This document shows, one piece after another, positions 1 to 8,073 of a stretch of DNA of 64,000 nucleotides. A program made the translations under genes and the position numbers. Origin of the DNA: Chitinophaga silvisoli (GTDB taxonomy: Bacteria; Bacteroidota; Bacteroidia; Chitinophagales; Chitinophagaceae); the NCBI RefSeq assembly GCF_003412465.1, contig NZ_QTJV01000001.1, forward strand, positions 930,001 through 994,000. Reading direction: 5' to 3'. The notes below the pieces were generated by a model that was not told the origin of the DNA, searched no databases, and saw nothing but the letters and a program-made list of their open reading frames with translations. How positions within the stretch are numbered: the stretch's first letter is position 1; every line of letters starts with the position of its first letter.

Positions 1-581
1 GGGGCAGTGATGATTCCTTTGGATCAGAGCTGGCATTCATTGTAGCCATCTGGTTGTTTGGTGGAATCGGGTTCATTCTTATCCAGCACCTGTTTGCAAA
101 AGGAGAATTCTCATTTTACCCCTTACTCACCTGTATGTTCGCATTTGCATTGCCTACATTTGTGTACAAGACCTTTGAGAAAATGATGGCGATTCCTGCC
201 AAGATATTCAAGTGGTGGCAATATCCTGCTTACCAGGAACTGCCGGAAGTGAACGAAGATGATATGCGTGACCTGATCGTAATCGGGTTCGAACTGGAAA
301 AGAAAGTGACTGATCATGACCGCACCTATTTCCGCGCACGTACACCGATCAAGATGGACCTCGGCGACCTCTTCTATCATTTTATCAATGACTACAACGA
401 CCGTTATCCCAATACGCCGATTGACGTAGTGGATGCAAACGGACAACCATATGGCTGGGTATTCCACCTGAAATCAAAATGGGCGTTTACCGCCAAAACC
501 CTCGACCCTGACAAGCCCGTATTCATGAATGGTATGCAGGAAAACAGCGTCATTATTTGTAACCGAATTATTATCAATTAA
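1..581 (+). CDS. tssN: Type VI secretion protein TssN, 3' part (5' cut by window edge)
   Basis: The reading frame is open from base 3 to the stop at 581, so the start lies outside the window. The visible part begins with two hydrophobic segments (roughly the first 45 residues) and continues as a soluble C-terminal domain of about 130 residues ending in a short hydrophobic strand. This arrangement, and the position directly before tssK and a tssO-like gene, fit TssN, a membrane-associated component known from the Bacteroidota subtype iii type VI secretion system. Family assignment rests on recollection of the family plus context; no catalytic motif exists to confirm it. The next gene starts 26 bp downstream, so they are probably co-transcribed. 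Confidence 0.72.
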   Translation, partial: GSDDSFGSELAFIVAIWLFGGIGFILIQHLFAKGEFSFYPLLTCMFAFALPTFVYKTFEKMMAIPAKIFKWWQYPAYQELPEVNEDDMRDLIVIGFELEKKVTDHDRTYFRARTPIKMDLGDLFYHFINDYNDRYPNTPIDVVDANGQPYGWVFHLKSKWAFTAKTLDPDKPVFMNGMQENSVIICNRIIIN

Positions 582-607
582 TCCCTACATTTTAAAATTA
601 TTCATCC

Positions 608-1783
608 ATGGCAGAACCGCTCAAATATTTTCCCGTCAACTGGGTTGATGGTATGAAGATAAAGAAGCAGCATTTCGTTGAAACAGAAAACGCAATGCTG
701 GATCAGATAAGGGATGCTATTTCCAGCGGATTGCATGCGCAGAACTACGGATTGCTGCCTGCAAAAGCAGAAAGTAAAGAATCATTACGCTGCTGGTTTG
801 TAACCGACAATCAGCAGCAATGGAGAATCAAGCTCACTGAATGTCGTGCCGTTACTCCCGGTGGTGCAAGAATTGAGATCCCCGAACATACTGTACACTC
901 GCTGAAATATGCGACTACCTTTCCGGAAGCTACATTTAACTGGGATCCACAACACTCAGAAAGTGCATATTATATTCTCATACAGATCAACCCATTCGAT
1001 CGTCAGCCAAGCGGCGAACCCTTGCTGCATGAAGATCCGCCAAGGTTGCCCTATGCTACACCAGAATATCATTTGTATGTAACACCTGCTTCCCAGTTAC
1101 CACAGGGGCAGCTGGGTAGTTACCAGATGATCCTGGGGCGTATCAATGTCATAGATGGTCGTCCGCAAATGGATGATGATTACATACCGCCATGTACCAT
1201 GGTGTATGCACATCCTTCGCTGGCAGACCTGCACCAGGAGCTGGATCAGTTCCTCGGCCAACTGGAACTCTATGGCGTACACATTGTACAGAAAGTCTAT
1301 TCACGCAATCAGAATAATGACCTGGCACAGGTAGTATTGTACATCACAGAAAGATTAGTACAATACCTGAGCACAAGGATCTCCCAGTTCCGCTGGTTAG
1401 GTATTTATCAGACACCTGCCGCTATGCTGGAAGTGATAGCCGGCCTGGCACGTACCATGAAGAATGCGATCGATCAGCGTGCGAGTGCAGGGAAAGAAGA
1501 GTTGCTGAATTACTTTTCAGAATGGTGCGAACTGAAACAGGGAGAACTGGAAACGCTGATGGTAAATTGTGCAAATATCCGTTATAAACACACAGATGTA
1601 AGAGAGTGCCTGCAACCTATGATTCCTTTTGTACGCGCGATAAACAAGTTGTTCGAAAGCCTGAGCAGACTGGATTATATCGGTCGTAAGATGGATAGTG
1701 GCATCTTCGTAAAAGAAGAATCAGCAGAAGATGCGGAATACATTCGCAAGCATAAAACCAAGAAGTGGTTTTTCACAGATTGA
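608..1783 (+). CDS. tssK: Type VI secretion baseplate subunit TssK
   Basis: A 391-residue soluble protein opening with a stretch containing VNWVDGMKIKKQHF, the typical TssK N-terminal segment ('W..GM.....HF'). TssK is the trimeric baseplate adaptor that links the wedge complex to the membrane anchor and lies in the cytoplasm. The Bacteroidota version is shorter than the proteobacterial one (about 440 residues), which matches. It starts 26 bp after the tssN-like gene and is followed 29 bp later by a tssO-like gene, consistent with one operon. No oddities in reading frame or composition. Confidence 0.85.
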   Translation: MAEPLKYFPVNWVDGMKIKKQHFVETENAMLDQIRDAISSGLHAQNYGLLPAKAESKESLRCWFVTDNQQQWRIKLTECRAVTPGGARIEIPEHTVHSLKYATTFPEATFNWDPQHSESAYYILIQINPFDRQPSGEPLLHEDPPRLPYATPEYHLYVTPASQLPQGQLGSYQMILGRINVIDGRPQMDDDYIPPCTMVYAHPSLADLHQELDQFLGQLELYGVHIVQKVYSRNQNNDLAQVVLYITERLVQYLSTRISQFRWLGIYQTPAAMLEVIAGLARTMKNAIDQRASAGKEELLNYFSEWCELKQGELETLMVNCANIRYKHTDVRECLQPMIPFVRAINKLFESLSRLDYIGRKMDSGIFVKEESAEDAEYIRKHKTKKWFFTD

Positions 1784-1812
1784 TCATCATTTTCAACTCA
1801 ATTTAATATCAC

Positions 1813-2325
1813 ATGCGTGTACTGAACAAACAGGAAAGATTATCCGCTTTTTTATGGTTCCTGTTATTTTTTATCGTTACAGTAGGGCTGTTTGTCCTGG
1901 CCATATTTTTCAACTTCCAGGTGCCAAGCCGCGAGAATGCAGAGCTGCGTAAGGAGCTGGCTACATTCCGCCAGGAGCAGGCATTTCAGGGAGAGTTTCT
2001 GGCAAAGCTGGAGAGAGTGAGAAACAATCTTGACTCCATCAACCTGCCCAACCAGAATGCAAATTATATGGATCAGGTGATAGCACAGGACCTGGTGAGT
2101 ATGCGTAACTCTATACCTAAGGATGCGGTCAGTCATTATGGTTTGTATGCAAACATCATACAGAACTGTCTTTTGCTGCAACAAAGTAAACAGCAATTAC
2201 GTGGATTATCCAATGCACAACAGAGCATCGCGGAGCTGAAAGAGAAGATCAATGATCTGAACAAAGAACTTGAAAATGCACGGAGTGAGCTGGACTACAA
2301 CAGGCAGTTAATGAGAAGCAGGTAA
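1813..2325 (+). CDS. tssO: Type VI secretion protein TssO-like, single TM plus coiled coil
   Basis: A 170-residue protein with a short cytoplasmic start, one strong transmembrane helix at about residues 13-37, and a long charged helical region (residues 40-75 and 125-165) with heptad-like spacing that should form a coiled coil. The topology and position after tssK match TssO, an accessory membrane component specific to Bacteroidota type VI systems and thought to replace part of the usual TssJLM anchor. The assignment is by architecture and context rather than by a diagnostic motif. It is the last gene before a 180-bp gap leading to the Hcp gene. Confidence 0.72.
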   Translation: MRVLNKQERLSAFLWFLLFFIVTVGLFVLAIFFNFQVPSRENAELRKELATFRQEQAFQGEFLAKLERVRNNLDSINLPNQNANYMDQVIAQDLVSMRNSIPKDAVSHYGLYANIIQNCLLLQQSKQQLRGLSNAQQSIAELKEKINDLNKELENARSELDYNRQLMRSR

Positions 2326-2401
2326 TTGTTTTATACATATCATTAATGATAAATGATTAAAATTATAATTTGTTAAAGTAAGGTTTTAAGGCTGGTCAGG
2401 C

Positions 2402-2432
2402 TTGGCTATCCAAAGAATTATTTTTAATTTTG
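2402..2432 (+). promoter_or_regulatory. Promoter of the Hcp gene
   Basis: TTG at 2402-2404 lies 20 bp before TAATTTTG at 2425-2432, an exact match to the Bacteroidota -7 box TAnnTTTG with the expected -33 spacing. Transcription would start near 2438, giving a leader of about 70 nt containing the AT-rich repeat TAAATAAATAAATAAAT. A separate promoter fits the high amount of Hcp needed compared with the baseplate proteins. Confidence 0.6.
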
Positions 2433-2507
2433 AGCATCATAAATAGATAAATAAATAAATAGCCCTTAATTGTTAATTCTTTATTGTAAACCTTAAACAT
2501 TTAACCC

Positions 2508-2897
2508 ATGTCATTCAAATCCGTGTTTGAAGTAGCAGGAAAACAGATGGTTGTTAAACACTGTAGCTACGACCTCACCCAAGAAGTAGATGCAACTGGT
2601 CGCCCTTCAGCAATTACCCGCGGTGGCCGCATCAGATTAACAGTAGAATCTAATGGTGATACCGATTTGTTTGAATGGATGGTAAACAACTTCGAAAGGA
2701 AGGATGGTACTATCACATTCTACAAAAGAGATTCTGATGCTAAACTGAAATCACTCAACTTCAAGGAAGGATACCTGGTAAAGTTCGAAGAAACCTTCGA
2801 TGCTGACAACCAGAATCCAATGATGGTTTCATTCACTATCTCTGCCCGTGAAATTGCCATGGGTAATGCTTCCCATATTAATGAATGGGTAAAGTAG
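2508..2897 (+). CDS. tssD: Type VI secretion tube protein TssD (Hcp family)
   Basis: A 129-residue protein beginning MSFKSVFEVAGKQ and ending in an Hcp-like beta strand pattern (SFTISAREIAMGNASHINEW), typical of the Bacteroidota Hcp/TssD family. Hcp hexamers stack to form the inner tube that is propelled into target cells, and they may carry effectors in the lumen. The gene has its own promoter (TAATTTTG at 2425-2432) and a GC-rich hairpin terminator just downstream, so it is an independent unit placed after the structural operon. Several Hcp paralogues are common in these genomes; this one is 129 residues, the usual size. Confidence 0.88.
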   Translation: MSFKSVFEVAGKQMVVKHCSYDLTQEVDATGRPSAITRGGRIRLTVESNGDTDLFEWMVNNFERKDGTITFYKRDSDAKLKSLNFKEGYLVKFEETFDADNQNPMMVSFTISAREIAMGNASHINEWVK

Positions 2898-2936
2898 TGG
2901 TATGATTTGCTAAAGAAAATTATGCCCTTTTTAGAG

Positions 2937-2966
2937 GCCCCTCTGCTGGCGCGGAGGGGCTTATAT
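2937..2966 (+). terminator. Terminator after tssD
   Basis: GCCCCTC (2937-2943) pairs with GAGGGGC (2954-2960), followed by a T/A-rich tract TTATATATTTT. It ends the Hcp transcript and also lies just beyond the 3' end of the converging GntR gene. Confidence 0.7.
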
Positions 2967-2969
2967 ATT

Positions 2970-3704
2970 TTATTCACGTCTGCTCTCAACAGTATACACA
3001 AAACTATCCGCCTTATAATATCCCAGGTTATATTCAAGCGGCAAATCATTCTTATCATACACAAACCTTCTTCTGAACAATACCGGGCTCCCCGCATCAA
3101 TTTCTAATTTCCCCGCCAGGAATTTATCTGCTGCTCTCGCACTTACTTCTTCTTTTGACAGCACTGCTATCACTCCATAATCCTTATCCAGGATATCATA
3201 CAGCTGCCGCTTAAAATCCTCCTCACCCGTCAACCCAATTCTCGGATGAAACCATGAAATAAAATAAACAAAAGGTCCCTCCGGTGTCCCTCTCAATCTC
3301 TCTAGTTTCAAAATCTTTTGCGTAGCAGCAATACCAAAAAATTCCGCCGTATCACTATCGGGCAATACCCAGGTTACATGCAATTCGAAATTCCGCACTT
3401 TTAAGCCCCTTGCCTGCATTTCCTGTGTAAAGCAGATCCAGTTCTTCGCCTTTGAACTGATCCGCTCTAATTCCGCCACTTTTGTGCCCACACCCTTCTT
3501 TCGAACCAGCAATCCCTCATACACGAGTTTATTCAGCGCCTGCCTCAAAGTAGACCTGGATATCGCCAGTTGCTTCGCCAGCTCTACTTCATTCGGCAAA
3601 AACTGCCCGCCCGCATACTTCGGATCCCTGATCATATTCCGCAAAAGCTGCTCTGCCTGTATATGTAAAGGGACCGGATTCTGATGGTCGATACTCATTT
3701 TCAT
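2970..3704 (-). CDS. GntR-family transcriptional regulator (HutC/UTRA subfamily)
   Basis: A 244-residue regulator. The N-terminal winged helix (about residues 10-78) carries the GntR pattern LPNEVELAKQLAISRSTLRQAL, followed by a wing with RKKGVGTKV. The C-terminal part (about 90-240) is a UTRA-type ligand-binding domain, with the usual PVLFRRRFVYD and PLEYNLGYY strands. UTRA regulators typically sense sugars or sugar phosphates. The gene is divergent from a secreted glycosidase, which is its probable target. The start may be either Met1 or Met3; a TAATTTTG box on the minus strand (3716-3709) lies only 4 nt before the first ATG, so the transcript could be leaderless and favour the second ATG at 3698. 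Confidence 0.88.
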   Translation of the reverse strand: MKMSIDHQNPVPLHIQAEQLLRNMIRDPKYAGGQFLPNEVELAKQLAISRSTLRQALNKLVYEGLLVRKKGVGTKVAELERISSKAKNWICFTQEMQARGLKVRNFELHVTWVLPDSDTAEFFGIAATQKILKLERLRGTPEGPFVYFISWFHPRIGLTGEEDFKRQLYDILDKDYGVIAVLSKEEVSARAADKFLAGKLEIDAGSPVLFRRRFVYDKNDLPLEYNLGYYKADSFVYTVESRRE

Positions 3705-3708
3705 CTGC

Positions 3709-3742
3709 CAAAATTAATCATTATGTTTGCATGTATATACAT
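3709..3742. promoter_or_regulatory. Divergent promoter with palindromic GntR-type operator
   Basis: On the plus strand TATGTTTG (3722-3729) matches TAnnTTTG for the glycosidase gene. Immediately after it is the perfect 12-bp palindrome ATGTATATACAT (3731-3742), whose GTATATAC core resembles HutC-type GntR operators. On the minus strand TAATTTTG (3716-3709) is the matching box for the regulator. A protein bound to the palindrome would cover the start point of the glycosidase gene and the upstream promoter region of the regulator gene. The boxes are seen directly; the regulator-operator pairing is inference. Confidence 0.6.
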
Positions 3743-3745
3743 ACT

Positions 3746-5017
3746 ATGATAAAAAAGGTCTTCTTCTTCGCTTATTTCATGCTTTTTACCCTGCCGGCCA
3801 TTGCACAGCAAAAAGCACTCGCTGCCAGAATACTGGCGGATCAGCGCCTGGATACGATCCAGGCAAGAGCACTACAACTCCTCACAGGTTTCACCGCAGG
3901 CGCCAGCTATGGAGAAGTCTGGATCAGGGACTTCAACACCTTTATCAAGGGCTCCCTGGTCGTTCACGACAAGGAAAAAGTAAAAGAAATGCTCCTCCTG
4001 TTTTTCCACATGCAGGGCAGGGATGGGAACATTGTAGATGGTATGATTCCCAAACAAAAAGCACAGGCAGGCTATGATTACATCTACTCTGACCTCGCTC
4101 CTGAATGGGCTGCCCACAAAAACACGGTGGAAACAGACCAGGAATCCTCCCTGGTACAGGCAGTATACAAATATGTCAGGCATAGCGGCGATACAGGCAT
4201 CCTGCACACCGTGATTGACCACCAGACCGTGTTGCAACGCCTGGCTGCTGCGCTGCAATATGTACACAATGCACGCTGGTCATCCCGGTATAATTTGGTG
4301 ACAGGGGCAACTACTATTGACTGGGGAGACGTACAGCCTGAAAAGGGTTGGGGAGTAGTGATCAATGACCATACAAAGTGGTCAATCGATATTTATGACA
4401 ATGCGATGTACGCTATTGCACTCAAAGAATATGCTGAACTGTCAGGAGATGCCGCTACTTACCTCCCCCTCTATAATGAACTGAAAAATAACGTACGCAA
4501 ATATCTCTGGCAAGCAGGCAAAAACAAATACCTGCCACATCTCTACCTGGATGGCAGCCCTTTTTCTCCGGACTTTAAAGAGGATGAAATTCTTTACACC
4601 GGGGGTTCTGTCTGCGCCATTCTAGCTGGTTTCCACACCACCAGGGAGATCAAAAGTATCAACCGGCAAATGCTGGCTGCTGCGGCCAAAGAGAAATATG
4701 CTACCATCGGTATCACCGTTTATCCACCATATCCTGAAAAGGAGTTTCCTAACATGAAACCCTATGTTTACCAGAACGCCGGTGACTGGACCTGGTTTGG
4801 GGGCAGAATGATCCAGGCCCTTACTGAACAGGGAATGGTAAAAGAAGCCTATGAAGAACTTGGTCCGATGCTGGACCGCGCGCTCAGCCATCATGGCTTT
4901 TATGAGTGGTATGATGTGCAGACAGGTGCACCAAAAGGATCTGGGGATTTCAGGGGAGAAGCTGGGGTATTGTATGATGCCATTACGCTGCTGAAGGATT
5001 GGGCCAGGAGACATTAA
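3746..5017 (+). CDS. Secreted six-hairpin glycosidase-like protein
   Basis: With the start at 3746 the protein has a clean signal peptide (MIKKVFFFAYFMLFTLPAIAQQ, cleavage after AIA or AQQ), giving about 423 residues; an upstream in-frame ATG at 3731 lies within the operator palindrome and would spoil the signal. The rest looks like an (alpha/alpha)6-barrel: WIRDFNTFIKG, VETDQESSLVQAVYKYV, TIDWGDVQ, YDNAMYAIALKEYAEL, and NAGDWTWFGGRMIQAL. These features resemble amylo-alpha-1,6-glucosidase and other six-hairpin glycosidases (clan GH-G/L types). The exact substrate is not determinable. It is probably controlled by the divergent GntR regulator and acts in the periplasm or outside the cell. Confidence 0.7.
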   Translation: MIKKVFFFAYFMLFTLPAIAQQKALAARILADQRLDTIQARALQLLTGFTAGASYGEVWIRDFNTFIKGSLVVHDKEKVKEMLLLFFHMQGRDGNIVDGMIPKQKAQAGYDYIYSDLAPEWAAHKNTVETDQESSLVQAVYKYVRHSGDTGILHTVIDHQTVLQRLAAALQYVHNARWSSRYNLVTGATTIDWGDVQPEKGWGVVINDHTKWSIDIYDNAMYAIALKEYAELSGDAATYLPLYNELKNNVRKYLWQAGKNKYLPHLYLDGSPFSPDFKEDEILYTGGSVCAILAGFHTTREIKSINRQMLAAAAKEKYATIGITVYPPYPEKEFPNMKPYVYQNAGDWTWFGGRMIQALTEQGMVKEAYEELGPMLDRALSHHGFYEWYDVQTGAPKGSGDFRGEAGVLYDAITLLKDWARRH

Positions 5018-5021
5018 TAAT

Positions 5022-5062
5022 AAAGGCATGTCTATATGTACAAACATATAAACATGCCTTTT
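5022..5062. terminator. Bidirectional terminator between glycosidase and yceI-like gene
   Basis: AAAGGCATGT (5022-5031) pairs with ACATGCCTTT (5052-5061), with a nested ATATGT/ACATAT stem inside. A and T tracts on the two sides allow function in both directions between the converging genes. Confidence 0.7.
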
Positions 5063-5074
5063 ATTTCAGTTAAA

Positions 5075-5605
5075 TCAGTTCACAGGTACATTCACCTCCA
5101 TCTTAATAATATCATCCACTTTACCCCCCGGTGTACCTACACCAAAATCACTTCTGTTCACATCAAATTTCCCTGTAAAAGTACCGCCATTCCCCGCTTT
5201 TGTAAATGTAAACGGAATTGAAAACGGCTTCTTCACACCATGCATGGTCAATTCTCCTTTTGCAATATATCCACTACCTGATTTTGTAATCTCTGTAGAT
5301 GTAAATGTAATAGCCGGATACTTCTTCGCATCCAGCCACTTATCACCTTTTGCATGTGTATTCTTCAAACCATTACCCGTATTGATACTGGATACGTCAA
5401 TCGTTACATCAAATTTAGAAGTATTCAGATGTTGCTCATCGAATACAATCTTCCCTTTTAAGTCCTTAAAAATACCATTGGCACCTGAAGCCGAAAACTT
5501 AACAGCATAGCCGGCGGCAATTTTATAATCAGGTCCTGAGAGAACCGTAAATGCTGACGCTACTAAAATAATGAGGGCTGTGACAGGAAGGAGGAGTTTT
5601 TTCAT
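5075..5605 (-). CDS. YceI-family periplasmic protein
   Basis: A 176-residue protein with a signal peptide (about residues 1-22) and a lipocalin-like YceI domain. Diagnostic elements are the early segment with FSASGANGIFKDLKGKIVFD, the 'H.KGDKWLDAKKYPAITF' loop, GELTMHGVKKPFSIPF, and DFGVGTPGGKVDDIIKMEV. YceI proteins form an extended beta-barrel that binds polyisoprenoid or other amphiphilic molecules; the physiological role is usually unknown. The gene has its own transcription unit: a terminator separates it from coaA upstream, and TACATTTA, one mismatch from the -7 box, lies about 20 nt before the start on the minus strand. Confidence 0.9.
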   Translation of the reverse strand: MKKLLLPVTALIILVASAFTVLSGPDYKIAAGYAVKFSASGANGIFKDLKGKIVFDEQHLNTSKFDVTIDVSSINTGNGLKNTHAKGDKWLDAKKYPAITFTSTEITKSGSGYIAKGELTMHGVKKPFSIPFTFTKAGNGGTFTGKFDVNRSDFGVGTPGGKVDDIIKMEVNVPVN

Positions 5606-5636
5606 TGTGCTTGAATATTTAGTCTAAATGTATGCG

Positions 5637-5672
5637 AAAAAAGAAAGGTTTTGCTTACTGGCAAAACCTTTC
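5637..5672 (-). terminator. Terminator of coaA transcript
   Basis: GAAAGGTTTTGC (5643-5654) and GCAAAACCTTTC (5661-5672) form a perfect 12-bp stem with a 6-nt loop. On the minus strand it is followed by six T residues (5642-5637), a standard intrinsic terminator that closes the coaA unit. Confidence 0.85.
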
Positions 5673-5679
5673 AAATATT

Positions 5680-6624
5680 TTAAGTCTTTCTTAACTTCAG
5701 CGACTGTACAAAGTGATGATTTCCTTTCTCCAGTATCAAGCTTGCTCTGAACCTCGTCGGCAATATATTCTGCAACAGGTTGGGTTTATTAATTTCGTTC
5801 CAGATCTTCCTGGCTATCTCCTCTGATTCTGCATCCGTCAAATGTGCATATCGGTGAAAATAAGATTCCGGATTAGAAAACGCCGTTGTTCTCAGTGATT
5901 TGAATCGCTCTATATACCACTGCTCCAAATCTTTATCTTCCGCATCCACAAATATAGAAAAGTCAAAGAAGTCAGATACGAAGATACTTGGCTCCGGCGA
6001 ACCCTGTGGCCTTGGTCGCACCTGCAATACATTCACACCCTCCACGATCACGATATCCGGTGATTCCACCCACTGCATTTCATTCGCCAGCACATCATAT
6101 TCAAGATGACTATACAGTGGTGCTGCCACCTTTTCTTTGCCTGACTTTAAGTTCGCCAGGAACTGTACTAATCTCCTGATATCATAACTCTCCGGAAAAC
6201 CTTTCCTGTTCATGATCCCCCGCTGTTCCAATATCCTGTTGGGATACAGGAACCCATCAGTAGTTACCAACGCTACTCTCGGATGATTGGGCCAGGCAGC
6301 CAGCAATCTTTGCAATACACGCGCCGTCGTACTTTTTCCAACCGCTACACTACCTGCAATTCCGATGATATAGGGCACCTTGGTCACCTTGCTACCCAGG
6401 AAGGTATTTGTTGTAGCATGCAGTTCCTGCGCAGCTGTTACGTACAGGTTTAGCAGGCGTGACAGCGGCACGTAGATTTGTGTAACTTCTTCCTTTGTTA
6501 GCGGCTCATTTAACCCATGCAACTTATCCAGATCTTTGATCAGGTGTTCCGTGGGTTCATCACTTTTATTTGCCCATTCTTCACGGGCAATAGTGATATA
6601 GGGAGCGTAGTTATTCCGTGTCAT
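5680..6624 (-). CDS. coaA: Type I pantothenate kinase CoaA
   Basis: A 314-residue P-loop kinase with Walker [10 protein letters not shown] at residues 91-99, TTDGFLYPN as the substrate/metal loop, RKGFPESYD, and [10 protein letters not shown], all hallmarks of the prokaryotic type I (CoaA/PRK-like) family. It phosphorylates pantothenate in the first committed step of coenzyme A synthesis, in the cytoplasm. Length equals that of E. coli CoaA (316). It follows the aldehyde dehydrogenase gene by 50 bp in the same direction and ends at a strong terminator. Many Bacteroidota use the unrelated type III enzyme CoaX, so the type I enzyme is slightly unexpected. Confidence 0.93.
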   Translation of the reverse strand: MTRNNYAPYITIAREEWANKSDEPTEHLIKDLDKLHGLNEPLTKEEVTQIYVPLSRLLNLYVTAAQELHATTNTFLGSKVTKVPYIIGIAGSVAVGKSTTARVLQRLLAAWPNHPRVALVTTDGFLYPNRILEQRGIMNRKGFPESYDIRRLVQFLANLKSGKEKVAAPLYSHLEYDVLANEMQWVESPDIVIVEGVNVLQVRPRPQGSPEPSIFVSDFFDFSIFVDAEDKDLEQWYIERFKSLRTTAFSNPESYFHRYAHLTDAESEEIARKIWNEINKPNLLQNILPTRFRASLILEKGNHHFVQSLKLRKT

Positions 6625-6674
6625 TTAGTTTAGATGCTGTTGACCTGTTGATTCGATTCCGTTGTTTCAGGGTG

Positions 6675-8033
6675 CTAAGCTATGTAAACCGTTTTAACAT
6701 TCAAAAATTCATGTGTGCCCTCCAGGGAAAGTTCCCTGCCATATCCCGATTGTTTTACGCCACCAAAGGGCAGCCGGGCATCTGATCGCACCATGGCATT
6801 GATAAATACATTGCCGCTTTCTATCTGTGTAGCCAGTTTTCTTGCTTTGTCGGGATCGCTGGTCCAGATGGATGATCCGAGTCCATAAGGTGTCTGGTTT
6901 GCCAGGGCAATTGCATGCTGTTCATTTTCAGCGTTAATGATGACTGCCAGTGGACCGAATGTTTCTTCGTCAAAGGCCGTCATACCTGGTTGTACGCCGC
7001 TGAGCAGGGTAGGGGCAAAGTTTGCTCCGGAACGCTGCCCGCCGGTGATCAGTTTCGCACCCTGTTCGATTGACTGATGTAACTGATGTCCTAACTCCGT
7101 TGCCAGGTCCGGACGAGCCATTGGCCCCATGTCAGTGGTCTGCAAGTTAGGATCTCCCTGGCTCATTTGCTGTATGAGTGTCGTCACCCGTTCCGTAAAT
7201 TCGTCAGCTATTGCCTGGTCTACAATCCAGCGCTTTGCAGCAATGCAGGACTGACCGGCGTTCTGAAAACGGGCCTTCACAGCAGTACGTGCAGCCTCCT
7301 CCAGGTTCGCATCTTTCAGCACGATGAAGGGATCGCTGCCCCCCAGTTCCAATACCGTCTTCTTAATGTATTTTCCTGCCAGCCCTGCTACGCTCATACC
7401 CGCAGCAGTACTTCCCGTCAGGGTCACACCCTGTACACGATGGTCGGCAATCAATGGTTCTATATGTTTTGAATTCACCAGTACGGTTTGAAACACACCT
7501 TCCGGGAAACCCGCCTCCAGGAAGGCCCGCTCCATAGCTAGTGCACAACCGCTTACATTGCTGGCATGCTTGAGGATGCCTGCATTACCGGCAAGAATGT
7601 TTGGAATGGCAAAACGAAATACCTGCCAGTAAGGAAAATTCCAGGGCATGATAGCCAGGATGATTCCTTTCGCTTCGTAGGAGATATAACTCTGCTGCGC
7701 ATCGGATGGAATGACCTTTGGTGCCAGCATACTACTGATATGTTCAACATAGTATTCGGCAGAAGTTGCACATTTCAATACCTCTGCCTTTGCTTCCTTC
7801 AGTGTTTTCCCCATTTCCCCGGTGATGATCGCAGCGTGTTCATCTGCTTTCTCTTTCAGCAGGTCTGCAAGCTGTTGCATCCACTTGCAACGCTGCTCCA
7901 GCGAAGTTTGTTTCAATGCCCGATGTGCCTGATGCCCTTTCGCTAATCTTTGTTCCAGTTCTGATGGTGTGTGCGCTGTATATTCAGCAATGGTTTCCTG
8001 TGTGTATGGATTAATACTCTTGAAGGTACTCAT
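6675..8033 (-). CDS. NAD(P)-dependent succinate-semialdehyde dehydrogenase-like enzyme
   Basis: A 452-residue aldehyde dehydrogenase. PWNFPYWQ, LTGSTAAG, LELGGSDPFIVL with the general base Glu229, and NAGQSCIAAKR with catalytic Cys263 are all present. The GQSC(I/T)AAKR pattern and the length are typical of the Sad/YneI-like succinate-semialdehyde dehydrogenases rather than betaine aldehyde dehydrogenases. It would oxidise succinate semialdehyde to succinate, linking GABA or related amine breakdown to the TCA cycle; substrate is by family resemblance only. The AraC regulator gene lies 40 bp upstream in the same direction, and coaA follows 50 bp downstream. Confidence 0.85.
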   Translation of the reverse strand: MSTFKSINPYTQETIAEYTAHTPSELEQRLAKGHQAHRALKQTSLEQRCKWMQQLADLLKEKADEHAAIITGEMGKTLKEAKAEVLKCATSAEYYVEHISSMLAPKVIPSDAQQSYISYEAKGIILAIMPWNFPYWQVFRFAIPNILAGNAGILKHASNVSGCALAMERAFLEAGFPEGVFQTVLVNSKHIEPLIADHRVQGVTLTGSTAAGMSVAGLAGKYIKKTVLELGGSDPFIVLKDANLEEAARTAVKARFQNAGQSCIAAKRWIVDQAIADEFTERVTTLIQQMSQGDPNLQTTDMGPMARPDLATELGHQLHQSIEQGAKLITGGQRSGANFAPTLLSGVQPGMTAFDEETFGPLAVIINAENEQHAIALANQTPYGLGSSIWTSDPDKARKLATQIESGNVFINAMVRSDARLPFGGVKQSGYGRELSLEGTHEFLNVKTVYIA

Positions 8034-8073
8034 GTGAATAAAGTTTTGATTCCCTGAGGTGTAAAAGTAAGGA

